Origin: an uncultured Bacteroidota bacterium
GTDB taxonomy: Bacteria > Bacteroidota > Bacteroidia > UKL13-3
NCBI GenBank assembly: GCA_903897855.1
Contig: CAIUDH010000026.1
Span: 1-64,000 of the forward strand
DNA: 64,000 nt
Direction: 5' to 3'
The position numbers were made by a program, and so were the translations under genes. Below the pieces are notes generated by a model that was not told the origin of the DNA, made no database searches, and worked only from the letters and a program-made list of their open reading frames with translations. How positions within the stretch are numbered: position 1 is the first letter of the stretch; every line of letters begins with the position of its first letter. Positions 34,410 through 43,927 of this stretch are shown piece after piece.

Positions 34410-37400
34410 TTAACGAATGAGTGTAATAGGACCTTCTAAAACATGGGTCACATTTTTTTCGTCGAGAACATGGATGACGTAATAATAAATTCCAGCAGGC
34501 ATGGCATGGCCTTTGTTTGTCCCATCCCACCATTTGCCATTAGGCATTTGCCAATCATAAATGAGCTCACCCCAACGGTTGTATATTTTCCCTTCCATAC
34601 TTTCCACCCCTAAATTGTAAACTTCAAAAACATCGTTCACCCCATCGGCATTCGGAGTAAAAACATTTCCAATTACGTATACAAATTTTGTCTCAATAAT
34701 TAGCTGAACGGCAAAGAAGGTATCATTACATCCGTTCGAATCATAGGCGATAAGAATTGGATTATAGAGCCCTTTAACGGTATAAATATGACTGGGCGAA
34801 AATTGGGATGAAGTGTCGCCATCACCAAATTTCCACAAGTAACGCAGGGCATTCGTACTGAGGTTTGTAAACTGCACTGTTAAAGGAATTTCGCCTTGTG
34901 TTGGATTTGCGGTAAACAATGCGGTAGCTTTCGAAAGGATGGTTATCGTAATTTTTTGAGTGTCGCTTAAACAGTTCCCATCGCTCCCAACTACCCAGTA
35001 GATAGTGGTTTTTTTGGGCGATACGACATTATTACTATCGGTTGAACCATTACTCCAGAGGTAGGTTTTTGCTCCTCTGGCAGAGATTACAATGGTACCT
35101 GGACAAATAGTATCGTCGGGCGAAACAACAACGACGGGTTTAGGCAGCACTTTAATTTTTATAGAATCCGTGAAGTTACATTCCTTATTTTCATACGTCA
35201 CATAAATGGTGGTATCCTTAGTTGGAGAAACAACTATAGGATTTGTTAGTTCACCAGTACTCCATTTTATTTTCACCCAGGAAGGATAATCATTCGTTTG
35301 TAAGGAGATGGAACTTCCGAAACAAACGGTATTTTTCCCGCTCGTCGATGAAATTCTGAGTTTAGGCAACGAATAGAGTAAAATGGTGTCGCTACCATAG
35401 CAGGGTCCAGTACCCAACACTCTTACCCAATATTTTTGCGGTATGAAATTTATAGTATCGGTTTTAATATTGACATTTATACTTAGTGTCGTGTCTCCCG
35501 TACTCCATAAACGTGGTAAGCCAATAGGGGCTGTAAGTTTGAAAACTTCGCCATGGCACAAAATTTGATCGCTTCCTAAATCAACGAATGGAAGAGGAAT
35601 GATTGTTAACACCACGGTATCAAAAGCATAACAAGGAATTGTGCCAACTTGACCACGCACGATGTATGTCGTAGTTACAGAAGGTGAAACGGCAATGGTG
35701 GCAGTAGTGTCACCAGTGCTCCATAAAAACCTGTTCGCTGTGCCTGAAGTATTTAATATTTTTGTTAATCCCTGGCAAAAGGTGGTGTCTTTGTTGGTAG
35801 AAATGGTTGGAAGCGGCAGCACTGTTATGGTTACAGTATCGAAGGTATAACAAGGGGTAGTGCCAATTTGCCCGCGTACCCAATAACTTGTGGTTACTAA
35901 TGGGGTTACCGTAATGCTTGAGTTTATATCGCCATTACTCCATAAGTAGTTGGTTGCGGTTCCACTTGTTGTGAGTACTTTGGAATTACCTTTACAAAAG
36001 GTGGTATCGTTGTGAATCGTTATCACGGGCGTTGGTAAAACAGTAATCACTACGGTATCAAATGCAAAACACGGTATGGTACCCATCTGTCCACGTACCC
36101 AATAACTCGTGGTGGAGTTAGGCGTTACGAGAATCGTTTTTGTAGTGTCACCGGTGCTCCAGAGATAACGATTTGACAACCCTGTTGCGGTTAAGATTCT
36201 CGAATTTCCTTGACAAAAGGTGGTATCACTATTCGTGAAAACGGTAGGTAAGGGTAGTACTGTAATTTTTATTGAATCGTAAGAATAGCAAGCGATACCG
36301 GCTGTTTGCCCACGTATCCAATAGGTGGTGGTGACTAAAGGGGTAACGGTGATGCTTTTGGTGGTATCGCCCGTACTCCATAAATATTGTGTAGCCGTTC
36401 CATTGGCTGTCAATGTTTTTGAATTCCCAAGGCAGAAGCTCGTATCGTTATTCGGATTTAGAAATGGCAACGCGAGTATTGTTATCGTTACTGAATCGTA
36501 CCAATAGCATGGAATCGTATCTCTTTGCCCCCGCACCCAATAGGTTGTGGTCACACTCGGCGTTACGGTGATGCTTTTGGTGGTATCTCCGGTGCTCCAG
36601 TAATAACGGTTCGCACTACCCGTGGCGGTTAATGTTTTTGATACACCCTGACAAAAGGTAGTATCATTATTTGTGAAAATAGTAGGTAAAGGAAGAACGG
36701 TGATTGTGATGGTATCAAAAGTGTAGCAAGGGATGGTATCTTTTTTACCACGCACCCAATATTTAGTTGTAACCACCGGAATCACAGTGATACTTGCCGT
36801 AGTGTCGCCAGTGCTCCATAAGAAATGATTTGCGGTTCCTGTTGTTGTTAAAACTTTAGAATTTCCTAAACAAAAGGTAGTGTCATTATTTGTAAAGATG
36901 GTAGGCAATGGCAACACCGTGATGGTAATGGTATCGGCCGAGAAACAAGGGGTATTCCCGGTTTGTCCGCGCACCCAATAAGTAGTTGTTACCAAGGGGG
37001 TAACGGTAATTGTTTGTGTGGTATCGCCAGTACTCCATAAATATCGGTTGGCTGTGCCATTGGCTCTTAATGTCTTTGAGTTTCCTTGACAAAAGGCAGT
37101 ATCATTATTTACCGTGATGACGGGCAAGGGCAATACCGTAATGGTAATTGAATCGTATTTAAAGCAGGGTACAGTATCAATTTGCCCGCGCACCCAATAG
37201 GTTGTGGTAACGCTTGGTGTGACTAAAATACTTGCTGTAGTATCTCCGGTGCTCCAGTAATATTTATTGGATGTGCCTGTTGCTGTTAATATTTTAGAGG
37301 TGCCTTGGCAGAAGGTGGTATCGCTATTGGTGGCGATGGTTGGAAGAGCATATACCGTAACTTTAACGGTGTCTTTTCCGGTACAAATGCTGTTATTCAC

Positions 37401-39182
37401 CGTCACAATATAATTTGTAGTGACAGTGGGTTTGGCAAACGGATTCGCGATATTGGGATTGCTTAACCCCGCAGTGGGACTCCATGAGTAAGTTGTTCCA
37501 CCAGAAGCATTTAGTTGAACAGAGTCGTTTAAACAGATGGCTACATCGGTGCCTGCTCGAGGTATTAAAACAATAAAATTAATATAAATGGAGTCGATTA
37601 ACGAGTCGCAGTTATGAAGCAATCGCAATCGGTACCAGCCGGTGGTATAGGCCGTGGTGGTCTTTGTTGTATCGGCGTTACTCCATAAATATGAAGTGGC
37701 TATGAGCAAGGAAGAAACCGACAGAGAGCTCGTATTACATAAAATGGTATCGTTCGGTAAAAAGGTATAAGAAGAGTCAATTCTTGATTTCGCAAAATAA
37801 GCGTCGCCTTGGCCGGCGGCGGTTAAAGTATTTCCGCCAAAAGAGACGGTATTAGAAAATAAACCACAAGCATAGAGCACTCCTAGTGGGTCGACATGAA
37901 CAAAATAGTTTTGATCGTTACTTGTACCTCCAAAAAGTTTCGTTGCTTTCTGGTTACCTGCCGAATCAAGCATTAGAATGAAAGCATCGGTGGCTCCATT
38001 GCTACTTTGTGAAAAACTGCCGATACCAAAACCATTATCAAAATATCCGTTTATGTAAATATTACTTTTAGTGTCAATAGCAATATGAAGAGCTACTTCA
38101 TTTCCTGCACCGTTCGTTCTTTTCCCCCATTTAAAATTGCCATTAGAGTCAACCTTAAAGATGGCAATATCGGAAGCTCCGGAAGTACTAGCATAGGTAA
38201 TTCCAGTATTTGATTTATCTAAAAAGGTTACACTGCCGGTAAAGTTTGAAACCAGATAAACATCATAGAAACTATCTACTACCACGCCACGTCCCTCGGA
38301 GGTTCCGGAGTTATTTGTTTTGACAACCCATTTTACGGTTCCGGAAGAATCATATTTCACAAAATAACCACCCCAAGCCCCAGTGTGTGAAATGGTGGTA
38401 CTTGCTATGGTCAAACCCGCATCGGTGCTCCCGCAGGAATAAAAATTCCCTCTCGAGTCGGAAGATACTTTATTGTTTGTTACCTCATTTCCAGTGCCAC
38501 CTTCTTTTCTCACCCAAATTTCAGCTCCAGAAGCGGTAAGTTTAAGAAGATATAAATCTTGTCCGCCTGTAGAAGTCAAACTAGATGTTCCAAAACTCAC
38601 GGTGCCTTCAAATTCGCCTTTTGCAAAAATATTACCGAAAGGATCGACACAAATAGATTCTGCTCTATCGTCGCCGGTGCTTCCGTATCTATTCATCCAA
38701 AGAATATTTCCATTTAAACTATAAGAACCAATTACGGCATCTCTGGTGCTGCCCGAGGCGGTAAGTGTGAGGCTCGAACCATTCGTAGAATAGGCAATTG
38801 CGTTACCACCAATGGAGGTGCATATTTGAATGGAGTTGTTTACTCGGTTATAAACAATACCCCCATAATTCGTCGAACTTTTTTCGCTACCCGTTCCCCC
38901 TATTTGCACCGCCCATACCACATTACCTGAGCAATCGAATTTAGAAACAAAAAAATCGTAAGATCCATTGCTTGTCAGTGTTATGTTACCACTTGGTTTA
39001 GTGAAAGTAATTTGAGATTGAAAATAACCTGTCACATAAGTGTTTGAAGAATCATCAATCGTGATTGAAGAAGCAAACTCATCAGAGGCGCCACTAATCG
39101 CCTTCGTCCAATTAAAAAGCTGCGAATAGGAATTGGTATATGAGAGGGCAATTATAAAAAAGAGTATAATTTTTTTCGTCAT
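34410..39182 (-). CDS. Giant T9SS type B secreted repeat protein (gliding-motility-type C-terminus)
   Basis: The 1590-residue protein has a signal peptide (1-20), then a region of about 450 residues made of SBBP-like beta-propeller repeats (recurring DSSGNVYVTG-type and FVSKFDCSGN-type strands). Next come an Ig-like unit (about 540-613), eight tandem 73-residue repeats (614-1197), three diverged units (to about 1420) and a PKD domain (FTANPTQGEIPLTVQFTN ... WKFGDGDTSS). The end is a CHU_C / type B sorting domain (GNVFTPNADGVND ... YNRWGELIYDW ... DGTNKGHAMPAGIYYY). The last domain directs export by T9SS. It is probably a surface adhesin or matrix protein. It has its own promoter box at 39220-39227. 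Confidence 0.93.
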   Translation of the reverse strand: MTKKIILFFIIALSYTNSYSQLFNWTKAISGASDEFASSITIDDSSNTYVTGYFQSQITFTKPSGNITLTSNGSYDFFVSKFDCSGNVVWAVQIGGTGSEKSSTNYGGIVYNRVNNSIQICTSIGGNAIAYSTNGSSLTLTASGSTRDAVIGSYSLNGNILWMNRYGSTGDDRAESICVDPFGNIFAKGEFEGTVSFGTSSLTSTGGQDLYLLKLTASGAEIWVRKEGGTGNEVTNNKVSSDSRGNFYSCGSTDAGLTIASTTISHTGAWGGYFVKYDSSGTVKWVVKTNNSGTSEGRGVVVDSFYDVYLVSNFTGSVTFLDKSNTGITYASTSGASDIAIFKVDSNGNFKWGKRTNGAGNEVALHIAIDTKSNIYINGYFDNGFGIGSFSQSSNGATDAFILMLDSAGNQKATKLFGGTSNDQNYFVHVDPLGVLYACGLFSNTVSFGGNTLTAAGQGDAYFAKSRIDSSYTFLPNDTILCNTSSLSVSSLLIATSYLWSNADTTKTTTAYTTGWYRLRLLHNCDSLIDSIYINFIVLIPRAGTDVAICLNDSVQLNASGGTTYSWSPTAGLSNPNIANPFAKPTVTTNYIVTVNNSICTGKDTVKVTVYALPTIATNSDTTFCQGTSKILTATGTSNKYYWSTGDTTASILVTPSVTTTYWVRGQIDTVPCFKYDSITITVLPLPVITVNNDTAFCQGNSKTLRANGTANRYLWSTGDTTQTITVTPLVTTTYWVRGQTGNTPCFSADTITITVLPLPTIFTNNDTTFCLGNSKVLTTTGTANHFLWSTGDTTASITVIPVVTTKYWVRGKKDTIPCYTFDTITITVLPLPTIFTNNDTTFCQGVSKTLTATGSANRYYWSTGDTTKSITVTPSVTTTYWVRGQRDTIPCYWYDSVTITILALPFLNPNNDTSFCLGNSKTLTANGTATQYLWSTGDTTKSITVTPLVTTTYWIRGQTAGIACYSYDSIKITVLPLPTVFTNSDTTFCQGNSRILTATGLSNRYLWSTGDTTKTILVTPNSTTSYWVRGQMGTIPCFAFDTVVITVLPTPVITIHNDTTFCKGNSKVLTTSGTATNYLWSNGDINSSITVTPLVTTSYWVRGQIGTTPCYTFDTVTITVLPLPTISTNKDTTFCQGLTKILNTSGTANRFLWSTGDTTATIAVSPSVTTTYIVRGQVGTIPCYAFDTVVLTIIPLPFVDLGSDQILCHGEVFKLTAPIGLPRLWSTGDTTLSINVNIKTDTINFIPQKYWVRVLGTGPCYGSDTILLYSLPKLRISSTSGKNTVCFGSSISLQTNDYPSWVKIKWSTGELTNPIVVSPTKDTTIYVTYENKECNFTDSIKIKVLPKPVVVVSPDDTICPGTIVISARGAKTYLWSNGSTDSNNVVSPKKTTIYWVVGSDGNCLSDTQKITITILSKATALFTANPTQGEIPLTVQFTNLSTNALRYLWKFGDGDTSSQFSPSHIYTVKGLYNPILIAYDSNGCNDTFFAVQLIIETKFVYVIGNVFTPNADGVNDVFEVYNLGVESMEGKIYNRWGELIYDWQMPNGKWWDGTNKGHAMPAGIYYYVIHVLDEKNVTHVLEGPITLIR
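35592..37343 (-). repeat. Eight tandem 219-bp coding repeats
   Basis: Inside the giant secreted protein gene there are eight consecutive units of exactly 219 bases (73 residues) with no gaps. Each runs from P-x(2)-x-x-N-x-DTTFC-x-G to PC-x(3)-D-x-(I/V)-x-(I/L)T(V/I)-x-(P/A)(L/T), with constant LWSTGDTT and TTYWVRGQ. Each unit has two cysteines (positions 12 and 60), which could form one disulfide per domain. The period was checked at both ends: unit 1 begins at 37343 and the ninth, diverged unit begins at 35591. Confidence 0.92.
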
Positions 39183-39219
39183 ACGGATAGTTTGATTATG
39201 GGCCGAGTTATAGGAAAAG

Positions 39220-39227
39220 CAAATATA
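39220..39227 (-). promoter_or_regulatory. Promoter -7 box for the giant secreted protein gene
   Basis: The minus strand reads TATATTTG, an exact TAnnTTTG, 37 bases before the ATG at 39182. Confidence 0.55.
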
Positions 39228-39370
39228 AAATACTTTACTATATATAATTGGTTATTAATGTCATAAAATATTTTTAAGAATTGGCACGTAAATTCATTCT
39301 GAAGCAGAAATTGAATCTTTATAGAGGGGTTCACGGCGATTTTCTCCTTTCGGAGCCCTTTGTTGTGGAT

Positions 39371-40504
39371 TTAGTTCAATATCAATTCGCTTAACGTGTC
39401 TTTAAATTCTTCGATATTTTTATTATAATCATAGGGAAGGACTGGAACTTCGATCGCACTAAATTTAAGCATGAGTTCAGCAAGTTCTATTTGATTTAGA
39501 GGTTCAAAAAAAGCACAATTAATTTGAATTTGTTCTTTGTGAAGAGGTATATTGCTTAGCAGAATGAATTTATTCATAGCTTTAGCATCTTCAACAACCG
39601 TGCTCCAACCTTCAAATAATGATGGTTGAATAATGGCTATAGCATGGTTCATGATGGCTAACTGCTCTAACCGATCAATGAATCCTAAAAATCGAATATG
39701 CTCTTCTAATTTATTTTCAATAATATAATTCCGAAGTTGATCTATATGAGTTTTATTTCTGTGGTCATTTTCATTTCCACTAAACACGACGAGAGTTTCT
39801 TTGTTTTGGCTTCTGGCATGCTCAATAGCCTTTAGCACCGTGAGATGATTTTTATGCTTCCAGAACTGATTTGGAACAAAAAAATAAGGTTTTTCGATAT
39901 TGAATTTTAATTTTAGTGCATGAATATTTAAATGGGCATAGTGAGGCAATTGCTGAGCAAATTTCAGAAGTATCAGCTTATTCTTAAAATCAGGATAGTT
40001 TATTTTATAGTCTTTCATAGCATCATGACTGCTAAATACTACGGGGTCGTTTTGAGTACTAATATATCGATGGCGGAGAGAGGTGCTTTTGAGTTCCTTT
40101 GGGCTAAACATTTGTGGCAGATGTAAATACTGGAAGTCGGGTATCCAATATATTTTCTTAGGAATATCTTCAAAGGCAAGATGGGCGTTATAAGGATAAA
40201 TAGAATATGGAATATTTCCTTGAATAGCCGTTTTCAAGAAGTTGCGATGAAACAAATTACGGCTAATTCTATTGATTAACAGGGTGAGAATGGAGGGGCT
40301 ATACTGTTGTAATTGAAGGTAAGGATAATTTATTTTTAGTACATCTTCTATCGGAGCATCTTTGCTATGGATAATTAAAATCTCCGGCTTTTTTATATCC
40401 TCAAATTCATTCAATGTATTGATAATATTTAAAATATAGATAATGCCACCACTCCATGATTTATAATTCCCTATAAAAACCAATGCAATTCTTTTACGAA
40501 CCAT
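39371..40504 (-). CDS. Glycosyltransferase family 4 (GT-B fold)
   Basis: The 377-residue cytosolic or membrane-associated transferase adds a sugar to a growing surface glycan. Seen: an N-terminal Gly-rich stretch (FIGNYKSWSGGIIYILNII), the YFFVPNQFWKHKNH segment that opens the C-terminal nucleotide-sugar domain, IRFLGFIDRLEQL and the E-x7-E motif in QPSLFEGWSTVVEDAKAM. Donor and acceptor cannot be read from sequence. It is the last gene of the glycan operon and its start overlaps the epimerase gene by 11 bases. Confidence 0.88.
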   Translation of the reverse strand: MVRKRIALVFIGNYKSWSGGIIYILNIINTLNEFEDIKKPEILIIHSKDAPIEDVLKINYPYLQLQQYSPSILTLLINRISRNLFHRNFLKTAIQGNIPYSIYPYNAHLAFEDIPKKIYWIPDFQYLHLPQMFSPKELKSTSLRHRYISTQNDPVVFSSHDAMKDYKINYPDFKNKLILLKFAQQLPHYAHLNIHALKLKFNIEKPYFFVPNQFWKHKNHLTVLKAIEHARSQNKETLVVFSGNENDHRNKTHIDQLRNYIIENKLEEHIRFLGFIDRLEQLAIMNHAIAIIQPSLFEGWSTVVEDAKAMNKFILLSNIPLHKEQIQINCAFFEPLNQIELAELMLKFSAIEVPVLPYDYNKNIEEFKDTLSELILN

Positions 40505-41402
40505 GTTCCTGATCTTTTATTATCCAATCAAAATAATTCTTAATGCCCTGATCCAAGCTTGTTTTTTGTTTAAACCCCAGGGATTTTAATATGGAGATAT
40601 CGGCTCTCCAATTCAAGGGGTCACCCTCCTTGATATCACCGCTAAAATTCACCGTAGTATCTTTACCAAAATGGCTGAGATAATTTTTGGCAACATCCGA
40701 AATGGTGGCTTCGTAACCAGAACCAATATTAATCGCATCGCCATTAAATTCGCCATTATCGAGTATGCATTGTACGGCATTTGTGATATCGTCAATATAT
40801 ATAAAATCTCTTGATTCATGGCCTGTACCATATAGGTTCAGCACATTAGATTTTCTCGATTTTTGGTAAAGGTCCCAAAACAATTGTTTTCTCAATCCAG
40901 GCCCATAGGCTGAAAAAACGCGCAACGAGATGGTGGGAATATTAAAGAAGGTAAAGAATTCCTTACAAATTTGTTCGCTATACAATTTATGCCAGCCATA
41001 CGGCGAGAGCGGCGAAGTGGGTTGCGATTCACTCACCGGAAGCGCAGCAGGATTTCCGTAAACCGCCGCACTCGAAAAGTTTAAAAACCTACATTCGGGA
41101 TTGGTGTTTTTAATACAGGATAGTATGGTAAACACTAAAACGGAGTTTAAAGAGAAATCGTTATAATGATTTGAATAGGAAAACTGAACATGGGCTGAAC
41201 CGGCGGCATTAATGCAAACTTCAAATTTTGTTCTTTCGAGAATGGCGCTTAAATCACTCTGGGTATTCACAAGTTGATAATAATTCTCTCTTTGGATAGA
41301 AACCACATCACAACAAACCACATTCATCTTTTCATTCTCAAAATAAGTTCTAAGATGTTTGCCAATAAACCCTTCGGAGCCGATAATTAAAATGTTTCTC
41401 AT
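40494..41402 (-). CDS. NAD-dependent nucleotide-sugar epimerase/dehydratase
   Basis: The 302-residue extended SDR enzyme likely makes or converts a nucleotide sugar for the glycan. Seen: IIGSEGFIGKHLRTYF (NAD-binding), NAAGSAH, FSSAAVYGNP, the catalytic YGWHKLYSE (Y-x3-K), RVFSAYGPGLR and a C-terminal NIGSGYEATISDVA. The exact reaction (4-epimerase, dehydratase or reductase) is unknown. It overlaps the next gene and lies 30 bases after the methyltransferase gene. Confidence 0.9.
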   Translation of the reverse strand: MRNILIIGSEGFIGKHLRTYFENEKMNVVCCDVVSIQRENYYQLVNTQSDLSAILERTKFEVCINAAGSAHVQFSYSNHYNDFSLNSVLVFTILSCIKNTNPECRFLNFSSAAVYGNPAALPVSESQPTSPLSPYGWHKLYSEQICKEFFTFFNIPTISLRVFSAYGPGLRKQLFWDLYQKSRKSNVLNLYGTGHESRDFIYIDDITNAVQCILDNGEFNGDAINIGSGYEATISDVAKNYLSHFGKDTTVNFSGDIKEGDPLNWRADISILKSLGFKQKTSLDQGIKNYFDWIIKDQEHGS

Positions 41403-41432
41403 GTTTCTAAAGTTAAAATATTAGCAGTGAAA

Positions 41433-42263
41433 TTATTTTTTAATAGCAATAAATGAAAACAATCTGCCAGGAGACTGGTTATAGTTATTGGTGAGTAATC
41501 GACGCAACACCAAAATAAATTTGAAAATAATATTTGGCAAATTCAATGAAAACAAAAACTTAGACTGGAATTTATTTTTCATAGACTCGAACGTTTCCGG
41601 GTAATAGTTAATACTGTTATCATACGGGCCTATGGAAGAAATTATTTTCAGGCCAGCATGAGTAATGGCGTTTTTGTATTCCTCGAGTGAGTAGGCGTTT
41701 TCTCCCCCATAAAACTTATGCAAAGGATGTTGATTCAAAAAAGCTTCTTTCTGTTCTCGATTGTTTACGACATGGTCACGGATGGTGAAAAACACACCTC
41801 CCTTTTTAAGCACGTTGGAAGATTTATTTACGAAACTTTCTAAGTTGTAGGCATGATGCATCGATTGCCGGGCAAACACTAAATCAAATGAATTTTCTGG
41901 GTATGGCATGTCTTCCGCAAAACATGTTATAATTTCCAGGTTGGGAAGTTGATAATGTTTTTGAAGAAACTCAATTGCCCCTGCCCCAACAGTTTTACTT
42001 AAATCGGGCTCCAAAGCAATCACCTCATATCCACAAAGTGCGAAAGCTACGCTACTGATTCCATTGCCGGCCCCCAGGTCAAGAATACGCAAATTGCTTT
42101 TATTGTTAATCGATCGTAGCGCTTGCAAAATTTCTATAAATTCATCTGAAGTGCGGTATCTTTCAACACAATCAATTAAATCTTCACCAAAATAAGCATC
42201 GTTCACCAACTGCGTATATTCGGGCTTCTTGCGTATATCAATTATAATTTCTTCCCAGGTCAA
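41433..42263 (-). CDS. Class I SAM-dependent methyltransferase
   Basis: The 276-residue protein has motif I LRILDLGAGNGISSVAFALC, an acidic motif II (VIALEPD), LVFARQSMHHA and NVLKKGGVFFTIRD. This is the Methyltransf_11/UbiE-like fold. In this operon it probably methylates a sugar or an acceptor lipid; the target is unknown. A TTG at 42263 is the start, preceded by an in-frame TAG. The gap to the acetyltransferase gene is 10 bases. Confidence 0.88.
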   Translation of the reverse strand: MTWEEIIIDIRKKPEYTQLVNDAYFGEDLIDCVERYRTSDEFIEILQALRSINNKSNLRILDLGAGNGISSVAFALCGYEVIALEPDLSKTVGAGAIEFLQKHYQLPNLEIITCFAEDMPYPENSFDLVFARQSMHHAYNLESFVNKSSNVLKKGGVFFTIRDHVVNNREQKEAFLNQHPLHKFYGGENAYSLEEYKNAITHAGLKIISSIGPYDNSINYYPETFESMKNKFQSKFLFSLNLPNIIFKFILVLRRLLTNNYNQSPGRLFSFIAIKK

Positions 42264-42273
42264 TGGCTACAGG

Positions 42274-42885
42274 TTAGTTTAGTTTTTTAATAAATTTAGC
42301 CGGATTTCCACCGACAAGGGTATCGTCTTCAACGTCTTTTGTTACCACGCTGCCTGCAGCAACCACAGCACCTTTACCAATGGTAACTCCTTTCAAAATT
42401 ATGGAATTAAATCCAATCCACGCATTATCTTTAATGGTAATTTTTTGGGATTCCACATGATCCCAGTTTTTATATGCTCCAGGCGATCCATTTTTTATAC
42501 TTGTTTTCCACTGTGCAACATCATCTTTTCTATGTAAATGACTTAACGAATGAGCATTGGTATCTATCACGGTGCATCCCCAAGAAAACATAACGTTATT
42601 TCCTATGCTTATTTCATCAGCGGCTATAAAAGAACTACCGCCCAAAAAAGTATCATTGCCTACTGTAATTTTCGCCTCGGGCCTCTCAATATAGAAATTT
42701 CCAAAAATCATGCAACCAGAACCAATTTCAATATTTAGGTTGTTTTTCCTTTTCAGTTTGATTTCCAACTTTAAGTCTTTAATATCTGTATCGGCTTCAG
42801 TTTTTAAGTTACCGTTCACAATATATTTTCGCTGCTGCGACTTATTAATATAGCTTCTAATAAATTTTAGTAATTTGCTTAGCAT
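42274..42885 (-). CDS. Left-handed beta-helix acyltransferase
   Basis: The 203-residue protein has hexapeptide repeats (e.g. IGSGCMIFGNFYIE, ITVGNDTFLGGSSFIA, ISIGNNVMFSWGCTVID, WIGFNSIILKGVTIGKGAVV) forming a LbH fold, followed by the AAGSVVTKDVEDDTLVGGNP closure typical of LacA/WbbJ-like sugar O-acetyltransferases. It probably O-acetylates a sugar in the glycan with acetyl-CoA. The N-terminal 40 residues are basic and not part of the helix. Confidence 0.9.
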   Translation of the reverse strand: MLSKLLKFIRSYINKSQQRKYIVNGNLKTEADTDIKDLKLEIKLKRKNNLNIEIGSGCMIFGNFYIERPEAKITVGNDTFLGGSSFIAADEISIGNNVMFSWGCTVIDTNAHSLSHLHRKDDVAQWKTSIKNGSPGAYKNWDHVESQKITIKDNAWIGFNSIILKGVTIGKGAVVAAGSVVTKDVEDDTLVGGNPAKFIKKLN

Positions 42886-42972
42886 GAGAGTTTGGTCAAT
42901 ATGATTAAAAGTTATAATTTGATATTTTTAGGGATCCAAACGAGTTCTAAGCCACCAAGCTAGGCTGTTTTC

Positions 42973-43893
42973 TCATTTAAAAAACGTAATGATATTTTTA
43001 ATTTTTTGAGCAAGACTTTTTTGGGGAAGAGATTTATAAGAACTATTATAGGTATCATTATCGGCTAAAAAATTGCGAAGTGGATAAGCAGGATGTAGAA
43101 TTATCGAGTCCATTTCTTTCGTTTCAATTTTGGATGATGTATGACCCCCATCTTTGGTGTGTAAAGCATCTTCTCCAAATCCAATATTAGATACCAGATT
43201 TACATTGGGGAGGATGCATAATCCATTCTGCATCCACATGCTCAAAGTCCAGTGGGCATCCCAAACTGAGCCATCACTATTACGGTATACACTCTTTAAA
43301 TGATCCATCCAGAATTTTCTTTCTCCGGCATTTTGAAACAAATAATTAATTTGATTACTATCTACAAAATCATCAAACTGACTTTTATCTAAAGTGTTTA
43401 ATTTCCAAGCTCTCCTCCATGTTGCCCAACCCCAGATATGATTGTATTTGGAAAAATAATATGAAGCCTCTCCCCATTTCTTTCCAAATTGGAAATTATT
43501 ACCGCTTATCTGCATAATTCGTTCATCATCTTTGTAATGAACCAAGAGTTCATCACAGAAACGAAAGAAGGAATTATTGGGCAAGCAGTCGTCTTCTAAA
43601 ATTATTCCCATTTCCTCTTGCTCAAAAAACCAATCGATCGCACCAGTCACGGCCAACATACAACCCAGATTCTCTTTTCTGAACAAGGTTTTTATTTCAC
43701 ACTTCCAATCGATACCGGCGAGGATGGTTGCTCTCAATTGATCACAAATGGTTTGTTCTCCTGGTTTGGTGCTTCGTGGGCCGTCGGCAGCAATATAAAT
43801 TTTCTCAGGTTTATTTTCCCTGATCTTTTCGAACACCTGCAAGGTGGTATCTGGCCTGTTGAAAATTAAAAAAAGTATCGGAGTGCTAGTCAT
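42973..43893 (-). CDS. Glycosyltransferase (GT-A type)
   Basis: The 306-residue protein opens with TPILFLIFNRPDTTLQVFEK and has IYIAADGPR, the acidic metal-binding stretch IILEDDCLPNNSFFRFCDE and the conserved NHIWGWATWRRAWKL, a pattern of the GT-A glycosyltransferases seen in many surface-polysaccharide clusters. The donor sugar is not identifiable. The frame runs back to 44019, but that overlaps the fucosyltransferase gene; ATG at 43893 fits the family start. The gap to the preceding gene is 34 bases. Confidence 0.85.
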   Translation of the reverse strand: MTSTPILFLIFNRPDTTLQVFEKIRENKPEKIYIAADGPRSTKPGEQTICDQLRATILAGIDWKCEIKTLFRKENLGCMLAVTGAIDWFFEQEEMGIILEDDCLPNNSFFRFCDELLVHYKDDERIMQISGNNFQFGKKWGEASYYFSKYNHIWGWATWRRAWKLNTLDKSQFDDFVDSNQINYLFQNAGERKFWMDHLKSVYRNSDGSVWDAHWTLSMWMQNGLCILPNVNLVSNIGFGEDALHTKDGGHTSSKIETKEMDSIILHPAYPLRNFLADNDTYNSSYKSLPQKSLAQKIKNIITFFK

Positions 43894-43927
43894 CTTTTGC
43901 TTTACGAAAATACAATTAATTTTAGTT

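Noticed and set aside
35592-37343. Regular repeats that could suggest a CRISPR array
   Set aside because: The 219-base units are fully coding, in frame, contain no spacers and encode protein domains of a secreted giant protein.
39300-39370. Short hairpin around 39346-39358 as a terminator of the glycan operon
   Set aside because: The stem is only four base pairs and has no T tract, so it is too weak to call.
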